64,000 nucleotides of DNA. It comes from Sinonovacula constricta. Its lineage: Eukaryota > Mollusca > Bivalvia > Cardiida > Solecurtidae. Position numbers and translations under genes: made by a program. The notes under the pieces were generated by a model, which worked only from the letters and a program-made list of their open reading frames with translations, had not been told where the DNA came from and did no database searches. Shown piece after piece: positions 34,864 to 45,947 of the stretch. Numbering within the stretch: the stretch's first letter is position 1; every line of letters begins with the position of its first letter. The stretch spans positions 3,549,141 to 3,613,140 of the forward strand of contig CM017573.1 in assembly GCA_007844125.1 (NCBI GenBank), given 5' to 3'.

Positions 34864-35085
34864 GGCTGCCCATGGGTGGTTCTAAGATTCTCTAACATTT
34901 AACTCAGTGTGTGGTTTCGAGTTCTGTTGGGACACAAACTTCCATGCGGGGAGGTTTTCCAGCTCACCTTTGGTGTGCTGTTGGTTCTATCCAGTATGCG
35001 ATCTTCATTTACCAATAACTAGCTGGATTTCACCAATATTACCATAATTGGGTCGGTGCGATTTAACCCAGAAACAAAACAAAGA
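34864..35085 (+). mobile_element. SINE-A copy 6, directly abutting the minisatellite
   Basis: The head begins GGCTGCCCATGGGTGGTTCT; the B-box region is GTGTGGTTTCGAGTTCTG. Body: GGGGAGGTTTTCCAGCTCAC, CTTTGGTGTGCTGTTGGTTC, TATCCAG, then ACTAGCTGGATTTCACCAAT, and ACCATAATTGGGTCGGTGCG with an AACAAAACAAAG tail. The motif CCCAGACATTTGTCTGGGG is shortened by a small deletion. Confidence 0.8.
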
Positions 35086-35783
35086 ACGCCACTACCAGTA
35101 AAGCATGTCTATTTTTCATCTTCCAGCCCAGACATGTTAGCCTGTGAGCTATTTAGCTGCCTCTGTGTCATTGGTCAGTGTCCTTTAAGCAGTTATATGG
35201 CATCTATATATTTTACAATCTCCTCCACATAGCCTTTCAATGACCCACTTTTATAACCTGAAAATTCTCTGTGTATGTAAATAATTTACTCAACAATAAA
35301 AGATTTTGTTTGATTTTCCAAATTAATTATACCCTGAACTTTTTACCTAGCTCTAGAAATAAATATTTGATAGTGGACAACAAATGGACATGGTTGTATA
35401 TATTAGAGTCGCCTACCACTCTCTGAGTGACCATATAAGAGACATAAAAGTGAACATTTTACCTACCATTTTAACCAAGTTCGAACCCCTGTAATGCTAC
35501 AATATTACTTACAAATACTTAACTCATGCAGTTATTAACATGTATTGGTATATACAGTAGCACATAGTACAGATTTTTATCAGACAGTTCCCAGTAAGCT
35601 GGTTAGGATCTACACTATTGGCCCAAGCTTGATCAATTTGTTCGTAGCAGGATGTGGGCTAAGATTGGAGTGCAAGATAAGTGGATAAAATCTAATCTGC
35701 AGCCTTAAAAGAGTTCTGATCAAACCCTATATTTCTGATATTAAAAGTGTCACTACAATAAAATGATCATTGTATAAATTTAG
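35086..35783. other. Non-coding stretch, nothing recognised
   Basis: AT-rich, no repeat hallmark or coding signal. Confidence 0.6.
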
Positions 35784-36012
35784 GGGGGTACCTGTGGCCA
35801 AGCGGTTAGAGTTGGCAACTTGTGTCTCTTCAGTACGTGGATTCAGGTCCCATTCGGGTAAGAACTGGCACTTTGAGAGTTTTTCCAGCAAACCTGCAAT
35901 GCAACGTGGTTTTACCCAGACATTGTTTTAGGGTCGTCCTTTTCCAATAATGAGCTGGACCTCACCAATAAAATGACAACAGTTGTGGTGGTATGATGTA
36001 AAAAACACCAAA
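35784..36012 (+). mobile_element. SINE-A copy 7 (full length, best-preserved tRNA head)
   Basis: The head GGGGTACCTGTGGCCAAGCG GTTAGAGTTGG has a canonical A-box arrangement; GTGGATTCAGGTCCCATTCG is the B-box region. Body: AGAACTGGCACTTTGAG, GGTTTTACCCAGACATTG, GGTCGTCCTTTTCC, GAGCTGGACCTCACCAAT. The tail is AAAAAACACCAAACACA. Flanks share AAATTT(GT)AGG (about 35777 and 36017), a possible imperfect target duplication. Confidence 0.82.
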
Positions 36013-36919
36013 CACAAATTTGTAGGTTAGCTTTGTAGACTTTAAATATACATGTATTAGACGATAGAAATTTCCTGACATGATGTAACATGTTAATATC
36101 TTGAAAAGAATATCAGCTTGCCCTATTGTATGAATGATATAACTCGCTGTTATTTTTTGTAGACTTTAAATATATTTGTAGATAGAATTTTCCTTGTATC
36201 ACTGTCCCCTTTATTTATTTCCTTAACTGGTCTGCTTAGATATGAAAATAGTGCAACACAGTTATGCAGTTTCATGTCTGATTGGGCAGAAATTAGATTC
36301 CGTAAAAGTTTGGCAACATTTCTAAATTATCATATTAACAGTGAGCTTATCTGAATATTTGTCAATGTCATTGTGCTTGGTTATCTTATTTTATCTTTTT
36401 ATATCCCTTGTCTTTAAAGAGATTTGTCAAACAGGTCTTGTATGACTCAGATTGCACTGATGTATTGTCAGATAAGCTGCTATTTGCTATCCCATCTTCT
36501 CACTTGGCACACTAGTATACCAAAGTTATGGTGTTATCTTAGTCTAAACTATGAGCTATCTTTCCAACCTTACTTGAAATAGATAGGGTTTGTTTGTCCA
36601 TGTCATATTTGTAATATCATGTCTTGTCATCATGATTTGAATATCAAAGTCGTAAAACTGCCAATATCTTGTCACATGGACTCTTTTTTTGTGTGATTTT
36701 TGGGGATCATCTTTCAAAAATATTTTACTCACCCACCTTAGGATTTACTTATTACTTAGTAATAATGCTGCGTCCACTGTAGAAGCCTGTTAGGAGTCCC
36801 TGACACAATACCACAGCCAGTCACACAACCCTTACACTGGGCCAGCCATTTATAATACTACACTTGCATGTAAAACAGAAGCTACTGAAATTTACATTGA
36901 ACATTTTGTAAGATTTTGT
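36013..36919. other. Non-coding stretch, nothing recognised
   Basis: AT-rich. The words GTAGACTTTAAATATA recur at about 36032 and 36162, a short local duplication. No gene. Confidence 0.55.
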
Positions 36920-37128
36920 AGACTGCCTTGGTTTATAAAGTGCATTGCAGTAATGAATTATGGTTGTTATTGGACATCTAGTTTTTTTGATGAAGGAAGA
37001 CCATAGAAACATGTCTGGGTAGAACCACTGGTGCATTGCAGGTCAGCTAGAAGACCTTCCCACATTAAGTTCTTCACCTCCGAATGGGCTTGAACTGACG
37101 GAATGAGAGGTTAAGCAGACTGCCTTGG
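36920..37128 (-). mobile_element. SINE-A copy 8 (minus strand) with a perfect 12-bp target-site duplication
   Basis: AGACTGCCTTGG occurs at 36920-36931 and again at 37117-37128, bounding the element. Inside, on the minus strand, are the B-box region (GGCTTGAACTGACGG inverted), GAAGACCTTCCCACATTAAG inverted, TGTCTGGGTAGAACCACTGG inverted and the 3' end. The 5' head appears truncated, ending near AATGAGAGGTTAAGC. The clean duplication is direct evidence of retroposition rather than segmental copying. Confidence 0.85.
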
Positions 37129-38039
37129 CATGAACCTGGCTGGAATCACCCAGTCTAATGCACTCTGGGGGCTGATCAGTGCTGTCCTACAGTTGTGACT
37201 TATCTCTTTATCCCACTTGAAATTGATAGCGTTGTTTGTCTGTCTGTCTGATAATCATGAATGCATCATCATGCCATTTTTGATTTGAATAGCAGAATGG
37301 ATAAAATACAGTTCAGTTGACACAAAGGTTGTCAGATTGGTGTCATATTGCAAGTTATCAGTGTGTTGAGCAAGATAGTGCTCAGTCTGTGCTGACTGGT
37401 AAAATTTGGTCTGTTTTTTTCTATAGTGGTCTGTGCATTGCACTTCAAAAGTCAATATGTTATATTAGTTAAATTGATTTCAATAATTATTTTTATATCT
37501 ATTCACGCCAAGGTCTACTTATCAATTGTTGATTTTTGATGTAAACTAATGTCTGCCAATATTTTCTATCATAAAAACAAAGATCATGATTTTAGTTATG
37601 AGAATCAATTGAATTAAAATTTTATTTCCTGGAAATTGCCGAATGACAAATTTTGAGAGCATCATACAACCATAAAGTATGTAAACAATACTATCAATAA
37701 TTACATGTTAATTGTATATTATCTTTTTAACGATATGAAAGTAATGTTTCCCCTGCCTATTTTTCCTAAAATGATTAAGCAAAGATAGCTGAGATATATT
37801 GATAGCTATAATAATAAACATAACAATAACATGACGACTTCCCTATCCGGTCTCCACCCAAATAATCTATAGTCTCGGTAACACAATGGGTTAGGAAATG
37901 AGCAAATGCTGAAAACATGTTTATACTCTTTTTACGACTGGTTATAGGATTGTTTGATGGTTTGTTTGATTGATGCATACAATAAAGATGGATGAGAATC
38001 TAAATGTTTACTGATGAGGAGCTGATAACTAGTATACAA
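37129..38039. other. Non-coding stretch, nothing recognised
   Basis: Short (TCTG)n at about 37238-37250. Otherwise AT-rich with no feature. Confidence 0.6.
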
Positions 38040-38210
38040 GGCAATAGGAGGCTTCAAGGTCACTGACTTGGCGTGGAAGGTGTGTATCTGGTTGAACAGA
38101 TAGTTTCACCAAAATAGGAGAGGAGACAAGTTTAACTTCCTCTGGGATTTGAGCTGCAGACCATACTATGCTAGTGAGCACCTCTTACAACTTAGCTATG
38201 ATGGCCTCAC
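38040..38210 (-). mobile_element. SINE-C: third tRNA-derived SINE-like element (minus strand)
   Basis: On the minus strand the element begins GGCCATCATAGCTAAGTTGT AAGAGGTGCTCACTAGCATAG (A-box region) followed by GGTCTGCAGCTCAAATCCC (B-box), the order and spacing of a tRNA-like promoter. The downstream body (inverted CTCCTCTCCTATTTTGGTG and CCACGCCAAGTCAGTGACC) is unlike SINE-A or SINE-B. Only one copy is seen here, so family status is inferred. Confidence 0.5.
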
Positions 38211-39984
38211 AAAGTGAATTTACACAATCATGTACAAATCAATCAGTTCCTCAAAGCTTTTCAATGAGAATGTCTTGTTCATTAAATTTATGTCAGTATA
38301 TATTAGGAGTATTATATGTTGAACCATAAATTTGTACCAGCCAGACAACATTTCAAAAACTGTATCAAACTAAATGTGACATAATCTAAAATGGTGTCCC
38401 CACAAATGGGTTTAGACATTTCATCCAGCTTTTCCAGATTTCACACCTTATTGTCCAAAATGTTTCACTCTTCAATAAAAGGAGATGAAGATAACCTCCC
38501 TTTGTTGTGACACTTGTGACTCTCCATTGAAGAAGATTGGGAAAGTCTCTCAGCACTGACATTAAGACTCACTGACAGGACGCCTGCCTTATCAATAAAG
38601 TGAATCAGGTACTTGGGTAATCTGTTTTGTAATCAAGATGGTCCATGTAATCAGTGAACATTTTATTGGGTCATCTGCCTTGACAGTCGCACAAGTGTTT
38701 CCAGTGGACAATGGTCCACTCGACCATACTGACTCTGGGGCAGGCACATTAGCTATTTATGGCTGTTTTATTACTGGACTTGGGGACTGGTCATCAAAAC
38801 TTAGTCTGGGCCCTAAACCATTCAGTCGGCTTCCGCACCAAGTGGTCAGTGGTCACTCCAACCCAATCATGCCATCAAAGTGTCACCTGCCACCATGGTG
38901 ATATAACCATTTCCCCATTAATAACCACTGAGAGACTTTCCTTAACTCTTAGTCTGTTATGTTTCTTAATAACCTAGATCTAATTCTAAGCTGTTTACTA
39001 ACAAATTCATGCATTGTTCAAAAGTCAGCAGCAGATAGTACAGTTCTAGATCAGAGAGCTCCCAGGAGGTTGCTGGCCTATCTGAATGTACACTGTTTGC
39101 ATATACCTTTACAATTGTGTGTTCAGCAGGTTAAGAATTAAAGGTAGCTTGTTAAGAGACTGGGCAACTGGTCTTCAAAACCTAGGTTGTGTGGTCAAGG
39201 CCCATAGACAGTCAGCTGCCCCCAGAGGTCAGTGTTTTTTATACTCTAAGTCTCTTATTTATTTCCCAAACCCTATATTGCTGTTTTTTATTAGAATGAG
39301 AATGAGGTTGAAATGAGAGAAGAGTTACAAAAATATAACATCACAAGAATACAGGGTCTGTTTTAGACAAAGGAGGGGTGTTTAGCATAAATCCACAACC
39401 ATTCTCTTTATCTAGGACTGTGGCATAACCATCTCCATTAGAACAACACAAAGACAATGCTTTTGCTATCTGTCATTACATACATCAAGTATTCTTTTGT
39501 AATCGATTCCTATAATGTTGATATAATGACCATATATCATTAATTTCTGTTAAGTGAAAAAACACCATTTATTACACTATTACTTTTCCTTGATTTAAAT
39601 TGTAACATTTTCTTCCCAAGTTTTTTCCTGGGACACTAAAAGTCAAATTTTCAATTCTAAAAATGTAATCTTTTAAATGGCTATATTTTCTTTCCATGGT
39701 TCCTGATCAAACAGATGACTAATTCTACAATCATTTTGAGGTTTTTTTTACAATTTCTTCTGTTAGTTAATTCGAAAACCTTTCTCAAGCTAAAATTTCT
39801 GCTCTCTTTCACCTTGGAATATTGACCACTTGGACACTGAAATTCTTAGGCTAACCAGCTCACAAATCCACAGCTGTTAACATTAGACTGTATAAGATCC
39901 AGAGTCTTCATTAAAATTATTTTTAAATACATCACAGCAACACAGTTATGGTTAATATAGCAATAAGACCTAAGACAAGTTTCT
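38211..39984. other. Non-coding stretch with a possible old duplication (38764-38850 vs 39140-39240)
   Basis: GGACTTGGGGACTGGTCATC AAAACTTAGTCTGGGCCC at about 38777 resembles GAGACTGGGCAACTGGTCTT CAAAACCTAGGTTGTG near 39156. Both are followed by CAGTC(A/G)GC and later GGTCAGTG. No gene is recognised in the overlapping frames at 38638-39316. Confidence 0.4.
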
Positions 39985-40095
39985 TTCCACAAGCAAGTGG
40001 AAGACTTTTCCACATAAAGTCTTTCACCTCAACTGGGACTTGAACCCATGCTGTGAAAGCTGATATGTCAAAAGTCTTGGCCAAAGGTGCCTGTG
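39985..40095 (-). mobile_element. SINE-A copy 9 (minus strand, head half only)
   Basis: Inverted SINE-A: GTGGAAGACTTTTCCACATA AAGTCTTTCACC, then GGGACTTGAACCCATGCTGT (inverted B-box) and GTCTTGGCCAAAGGTGCC (inverted 5' end). The 3' half with the GGTTCTACCC motif is missing. Confidence 0.7.
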
Positions 40096-40137
40096 GAGTC
40101 AATTTATAGCTGGATGATAGGGAGAAGATGTGTAAGT

Positions 40138-40400
40138 GGCCCAGTTAGCTCACTCAGTTACTGTTTGTCCTATTAGCTCAGGGTCTCATGTTGAAGCACC
40201 ACACTGGCTGCTCTTTTTCCATGTGTTGCAAAATGTTTTGGCCCATTCTAAGGCTAGTCAGCTGAAAGGTCTGTTTACAAGACAAATCCTTACAAATGAC
40301 CAATGATCATGTGCAATCATGACACAGGTCGTAACTCAGGCCTGAGCATGACTGAGCCAACATTTACAGCTGACCACCATCATATTACACTTGGTCACTT
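40138..40400 (+). mobile_element. Possible tRNA-derived SINE remnant
   Basis: GGCCCAGTTAGCTCACTCAG has the typical start of a tRNA-type head. AGGGTCTCATGTTGAAGCAC could be a decayed B-box region. The remainder to about 40400 shows no match to SINE-A, B or C. Weak, one copy only. Confidence 0.3.
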
Positions 40401-40695
40401 AGCAAACACTGGTACACTGAAGTATATTTATATTGCACTATTGTAATCAACTTGGATTTATAGCAGCGGTATGACAAGAAAGGGTCTTACCCACAATAGA
40501 TGTACTTATCACAAATTTGATATCCCTTTAACTAAACTTGAACAAACAGTATCAAAAGCTCTCAAGATTGTGTGAAAAATGAAGAGTGGACAAAATGTTG
40601 GAGTCATCAGTTAAAGCTTGTTTTAACCCTTTAACCTGCAATATTTATTATTATAATGTAATAATTCATGCTATGTGTAAGTTATTAGGGAAAAT
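40401..40695. other. Non-coding stretch, nothing recognised
   Basis: AT-rich sequence leading into the 79-bp array. Confidence 0.55.
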
Positions 40696-41050
40696 ACATT
40701 GTTAAAGATTATGCAGCAACTAGTTCAGATCCTGACCAGGCAGTTGTAACTAGTCCAGATCCTGACCAGACAGTTGTAGGTAAAAACTAAAATGGTAACT
40801 ACAAACACTCTTAGACACTCAGCAGTGACTAGTTCAAATCCTGACCAGACAGTTGTAGATAAAAACTAAAATGGTAACTACAAACACGCTTAGACACTCA
40901 GTAGCAGCTAGTCCAGATCCTGACCAGACAGTTGTAGATAAAAACTAAAATGGTAACTACAAACACGCTTAGACACTCAGCAGTGACTAGTTCAAATCCT
41001 GAACTACTCTGTCTAGGTCTGGACAATTTTATGCTTGAAAGGTAAAGAGC
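40696..41050 (+). repeat. Dispersed repeat with internal 79-bp tandem array (~3 full units plus partial ends)
   Basis: CTAGTYCARATCCTGACCAG starts at 40750, 40829, 40908 and 40987, exactly 79 bp apart, with a shortened first copy near 40729. Unit: CTAGTTCAAATCCTGACCAG, ACAGTTGTAGATAAAAAC, TAAAATGGTAACTACAAACA, CGCTTAGACACTCAGCAGTGA. Neighbouring units are nearly identical, alternating CTAGTTCAAAT and CTAGTCCAGAT, so amplification is recent. The flanks (ACATTGTTAAAGATTATGCA on the left; GAACTAC...GAAAGGTAAAGAG on the right) match the single-copy version at 30029-30140. Confidence 0.92.
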
Positions 41051-42744
41051 TAGCTGCTTCTGCTGAAAGACTGCAGATTAGAAATGGATCAGGCAAAGGC
41101 AAATGACTTAGATCTTTATCAGCCAGCCTTTCTTGGAAGCTGTCTGTTCAGGAACTGCACCATTTGCTGCAGTGTCTCTAGCAATATGTCTTGTAACCTT
41201 TATGCCTTTAGGTGTTAACAAACAACAATAGATTTTGTACTGATTATTCATAAAACTTAGTACAGCATTATAAGGGTTAAAGCCTATTACTTTGTCAATA
41301 CAGGTGGGATATAGAAGTGGACTGTGGTCAGTACATAAAGCTACCAGTCACAGGAAGTGGCCATACTTGAGCCGCTCCTTGAAATCCAGATTTATGCAAT
41401 TCATATTTGTATGTGTTTACCTAATTTCCGGTTTGACTTTAATTTAAATAAAGAAATTACACATTCTCAGATTTATTTGCAATTTTGTTGTATAATATTA
41501 CATTTTTTAGCAGTAAGTTATATTTAATATGGTTATGGCCGAAATATTCTAGAATTTAGATATTTTAATACCATCAGGTATAGACTAAGTTGAACAATCC
41601 TCAATGGTCATTTTTTGCCTTAAAGTTTTGTACAGAACTTTGAAATACCTTAACCTAAAAAAGAAGAAGAGCAAAACCAATAAAGTTATCTATAATACAT
41701 AAAACAACACCTGAGACTGTATTATCAAAATATCACATAAACCCTGGTTGACCCGAGTTGACTGTCCTAAGCAACTGTGTTGCCTGGGGGCTTGGATCTT
41801 TGGATGATGGTCAAGGTAAGGGGTTGGCTGGTCTGGCTTATGGTAATGGTTAATGGTGCAGTCTCGCCTGCACAGTTCACAGCTGCCTAGACACATGCCA
41901 CAGTAAAACAGTGCTCAAAAGAAGCCAAATAAAAATCTGATTTAATGTTAAGATAGCACCATATTTCTCAACCTCTGAATCTGTTGACAAAGATTTGTTG
42001 ACCATGGCACTGACCAATAGGTTTGGTTTATAAGTCTCCCCTGGTCAGTTCACACCTAGCTTGACACTTGTCTTTCAGTTTCTTACAGAAATTCTGAATT
42101 GCTTTACTAACTTTTCTGTAGCTCCGGGTATGGCACAAATCAACTAAGATACAAAAGCCAGAGTAAAGTAATTGGGTAAATTACCCAGGTATTACTTTCT
42201 ATAAATCTAAACTATACTATATATTGTTAGTTCTTACTAATGTGTTCACATTGGGATTATTCTAATCAGTACCAAGTTTAAATGGTTTGTAGTTGGAATA
42301 AAGCATATAGCTTGGGTGCCAGTCATAAAGCTGGTGGTTTGGACTCTATGCCATGGTTTGTTGACCACTGGCCATGGTTTGTTGACCACTGGCAATGTTC
42401 AGTGACCTCCCTTGGTCAGTTCTCACCTAGTTAGACACATGTCACACCTAATTATTAATGGTGGGATGTCACTCCTACTGATGACTTCATTCATTCACCA
42501 TGTTGGCATGCTGAAATACCCATTTTTCTTCATCATGGCCTTGTCTAGAGTAGTACTGTTGCATGACCATTACAACTTTAGGACAGCATCAAGTTTTGTT
42601 TCCCCTGGATAGGTACTGAAAAAAAAATTCTTGTAAAAAAAGAAGTCATAAATAGAACTTAGATTTTAGAATAAATTTACTGAAATGATTAAGCCTGCTT
42701 AGACTACATTAAGGAATTTCATACAAACTTGTTAGCCTTACCTG
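41051..42744. other. Non-coding stretch with a thrice-repeated block
   Basis: A block ending 'CTCNCCTGGTCAGTTCACACCTAGCTTGACACTTGTC' (quoted in part) recurs near 41863, 42034 and 42405 at decreasing similarity to the second copy. GGTTTGTTGACCACTGGCCAT is tandemly doubled at about 42355-42396. No gene is supported; the minus frame at 41690-41896 is unrecognised. Confidence 0.45.
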
Positions 42745-42900
42745 CGGGAAAATACTTTTTTGTTAGCTGACCTGCCACGTGACAGTGGTTCTACCCAGAC
42801 AATTAAAGTAGGTCTTCTTCCATCAAGTATAGCTAGATGTTGCCATAATGAACATAATTGTATTGGTGCGTGGAATTGCATGTCCAAAACAAACCAACAT
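42745..42900 (+). mobile_element. SINE-A copy 10 (5'-truncated)
   Basis: Starts in the body: TTAGCTGACCTGCCACGTGA CAGTGGTTCTACCCAGACAA, GTAGGTCTTCTTCCATCAAG, TATAGCTAGATGTTGCCATAA, with tail CCAAAACAAACCAAC. No tRNA head. Confidence 0.75.
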
Positions 42901-43728
42901 AAAATTATGGCAAAGTTAACTAGCATGGTTTTCTGCCTAATTGATAAACAATTCTATTGGTCAATTTTAAGACCACCATCTTTGCAAATTCTTTCACCTG
43001 TTTGCTGCTGTTTAGTCTGGCCTAGTACTATTAAGTTGATCTTTTTATTACAACTTATGTTATTCTTTATAAGACTATTTATGTTCCTTTGTTGTTTAAA
43101 CTTTCCATTATCATTCCCCTCAGAAATTGAAATTCTCACTTGAAAGACATAACTGTACTTTGCAAACGGAAATGAATTATTGATGGACAAATAGCTGAAG
43201 GAGTCAATTGTTATGTACACAAACTCTTATTGAAATGTAAATACAATTCTAGGATATGCACATAGTCAAAAGTTTGACAGGTGAAATGTTGTCTCTTTTC
43301 TGCCAGAAAGTGTTACCTGTATTCAATTTTATGACAGAGTTAAGGCACCATTGTATTCATAATTGATTCCTTTAATGCTTTTATTCAGCCAGTCAGTGGT
43401 GTCTATACTGCTCTGTTTCTTTCAAATATTCTTGATTTTAACATAATCATCACCAGTCAGGCAAATATTTGTAAATATTTAAACTTGTAAAAGAAATTTA
43501 AACATTTTAGTGTATAAATTTACCTTCAGTGTTGCTATCACATAATTTTATATTTTTTCTGTAAAATAAGAAATGGTGATCAATTTTATTGTAAAAATCT
43601 TCAGTTATGTGATGAGGGTCTTTATTCAAGTAATTGTTCATTTTTTACTTCAATATGGTTAGCCATATGTATGTAATTCTTACAAAAGGAATGACTTTAA
43701 ACAACAAAGAATTTGTACGTATATAATG
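42901..43728. other. Non-coding stretch, nothing recognised
   Basis: AT-rich; frames at 42760-43143 (plus) and 42954-43220 (minus) overlap and are unrecognised. Confidence 0.6.
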
Positions 43729-43956
43729 AATATGCATACATGTGAACTCTCCAGCTTTTGAAGGGAGACTCCCTCCTTTAAGAATCAAAATTACTGGTAG
43801 TAGAAAATGAGGGGTGTTTTGCACATTTTCAGAAATCTCCCTACTTGAAAACAGATATTTTCCTTCTTTGTTTATTTGAAAAAAACAAATCTCCTACTTT
43901 GCCAGTCAAAATCTCCCACTCTGGCCTCAGAAAAAAGTTAACATGTATGCATATAT
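43729..43956. mobile_element. Small TIR element with TGCATACATG termini and TCTCC motifs
   Basis: The left end AATATGCATACATGTGAACT and the right end AGTTAACATGTATGCATATA are inverted repeats of about 19 bp with one or two mismatches. The interior has five or so TCTCC-centred words (AACTCTCC, GACTCCCTCC, AATCTCCCTAC, AATCTCCTACTTTG, AATCTCCCACTCTGG), partly tandem. Non-coding. Superfamily unknown; the flanking bases are too AT-rich to define a target duplication. Confidence 0.55.
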
Positions 43957-45947
43957 GCTAAAATATATTAACTTTTCATCATTGTTTATTGTATTAATAT
44001 TTGATAAAGAAGACGCAAATTTATACAAGACAAATGTTCATGACAGTGTTCAGAACTGTCCCCCAACCTAAACACATAAAATGTTAAATATTTCCTTTGT
44101 TAAATCATTTTTTGTCAAATTATCTTTACACATGAAAAAGGAAGAGCAATGACTGGAAGAAAAAGAAAAGAAATGTTTAAATTCACTCCAAAAAAATATA
44201 AAATATGGCCTACAATACTTTTTTCTATCTCCAAGCTTCATTGACATTTCCATTAATTCAATACCATCCACACATATTTGCTTACCCTACTTACAGGACT
44301 CAGTCAATGAAAGAAAACTACAAGAAAGAACAGACACTGCCCTGTTTTCTTTCTAATTATCATAGGCAAGAACATACATAGCAGTGTAAACATGAATAAA
44401 TATTTACCAAAAATGAAGTATTGTCAACAATATTGCCTCTCATAGAAATAATACAGCATTGTGTGTCTACTGTCTATGAACGAAAGAAATGCTTAGCTGG
44501 ATCTTTAAGTTTTGATAAACAAGCTGGCAATTTTTTCTTGGGTTTGAAACTTCCATTTATCTATGCAGCTTCTTAAAAATCATTTCATTAGTATACTTTG
44601 TTTTATAGGAGCATGGAAATTCTTTGGCAGATTCATTTGTTACTTTTGTATTTTGTACTGCATGTTCTTCTACTTAGCTTTAGGGGTTGAAAATGGCATG
44701 TGCTAACTTTGCATTGGGGTATTGTGATTTAACATTGGAGGCAGCATTTTTTTAGGTTTAAAATGGGACGTTAATCTGTCTGTGGTAGGCATTAAGTTAT
44801 GTAGTTAGTAGAAAAACTTTCTGAACATTTGTGAAGTATTTGTCAGCTTGAAGAATCACATGCTTTCACAAGGGTAGCAGCTGTGTGTTAGTGCATGCAT
44901 TTGATGTGTACACTGTCTCCAATTAACTCCCCACCCTACATAAAATTAGGCTTGGTATGTTTTGTCAGAAGATACATGTAGTTAGCTTAATTGACAAAAA
45001 CATGGACAGGTTACAAACAATTAAGCCTGGTTGTAAGATGGTTTAGCTGGACGTTGTTTTATCTTTTATCACAGTGAAGGCAGCAGTCTGTCTGGCTTAG
45101 GCTAACAGTAAATCAATGTTTAGAAGCTTAACCCAAAGATCAGTAAACAAATCTGTGAGTAGAAAGCAGTCTAATCATCTGTTGACGTGCCCTCATCCTC
45201 CTAACATGGCCACACAGTCTGTCTAACTTCCTCAGCCTTCTTGGTCACCTTTCAACCAGCTTAGAATAAATTTACCATACATAGTCCAAAAGTGAAGATA
45301 GGATCTCTTGGTTCAGGCACCTTACATGTTGCTTGTAAATATTTTTAACCTTGTAACATATGAATGAAGTTTTTATCAAATTAGTTTTGAAATTAGTTAA
45401 GTGAGAAATAGAGAATTGGTTGTTATTATTCATTCATCTTTCATTACCTTAGTTAAAACATATGAAGTTATAGACAGTTGGGAAACAAATTCTTCCAACT
45501 TATGTTATAATGGAAGAGTCACACATTTAAAATCCTTTAGTAGTATTAAATAATTAAATGTTCAGAAAGGTATATCCAGCCTGTTTAAACTATGTAATTG
45601 TGACCAAAAATGGAACTTGAAATAAACTACTTTAAACATAAGCAATTATCTAGAGTTTGTAGAAATACAGCATCCAGTGAAACATGGTCCTTGTAACCAA
45701 AACAGTGCAATAGATCAATACTCAACCTACTCAACCTACTGCTTATTACATATCCACTATATTGAACATCTATCTACTTAGGTTTACATTGTCTCAAAAT
45801 TGGACTACTTTTCCGACGCAGTGACTCCCTCAGTACTTACAGATTTTGTATGACATCATGCATCTAACACTAGTTACACAAGTAAAATTATGTGCAGATA
45901 AAGTGCTGCCTTCTTTGTATTATAAAAAGTATAAATAATACTATTTT
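43957..45947. other. Non-coding stretch, nothing certain
   Basis: AT-rich. The segment 44920-45260 is more complex and somewhat richer in G and C, without coding signal. ACTCAACCT is doubled near 45720. Confidence 0.5.

Noticed and set aside
34525..34873. Repeat-protein-like frames (CPWPGALIHP or LGCIKAPGHGHPW repeats)
   Set aside because: They result from the 34-bp minisatellite rotating through three frames; both strands are open, and no flanking coding signal exists.
35784..35860. tRNA gene (Leu/Ser-like head)
   Set aside because: Head of a full SINE-A; acceptor stem does not close and the body and tail are those of the SINE family.
40729..41003. CRISPR-like array (direct repeats at a constant 79-bp period)
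   Set aside because: The whole 79 bp is repeated, so there are no distinct spacers; the host is plainly an animal genome.
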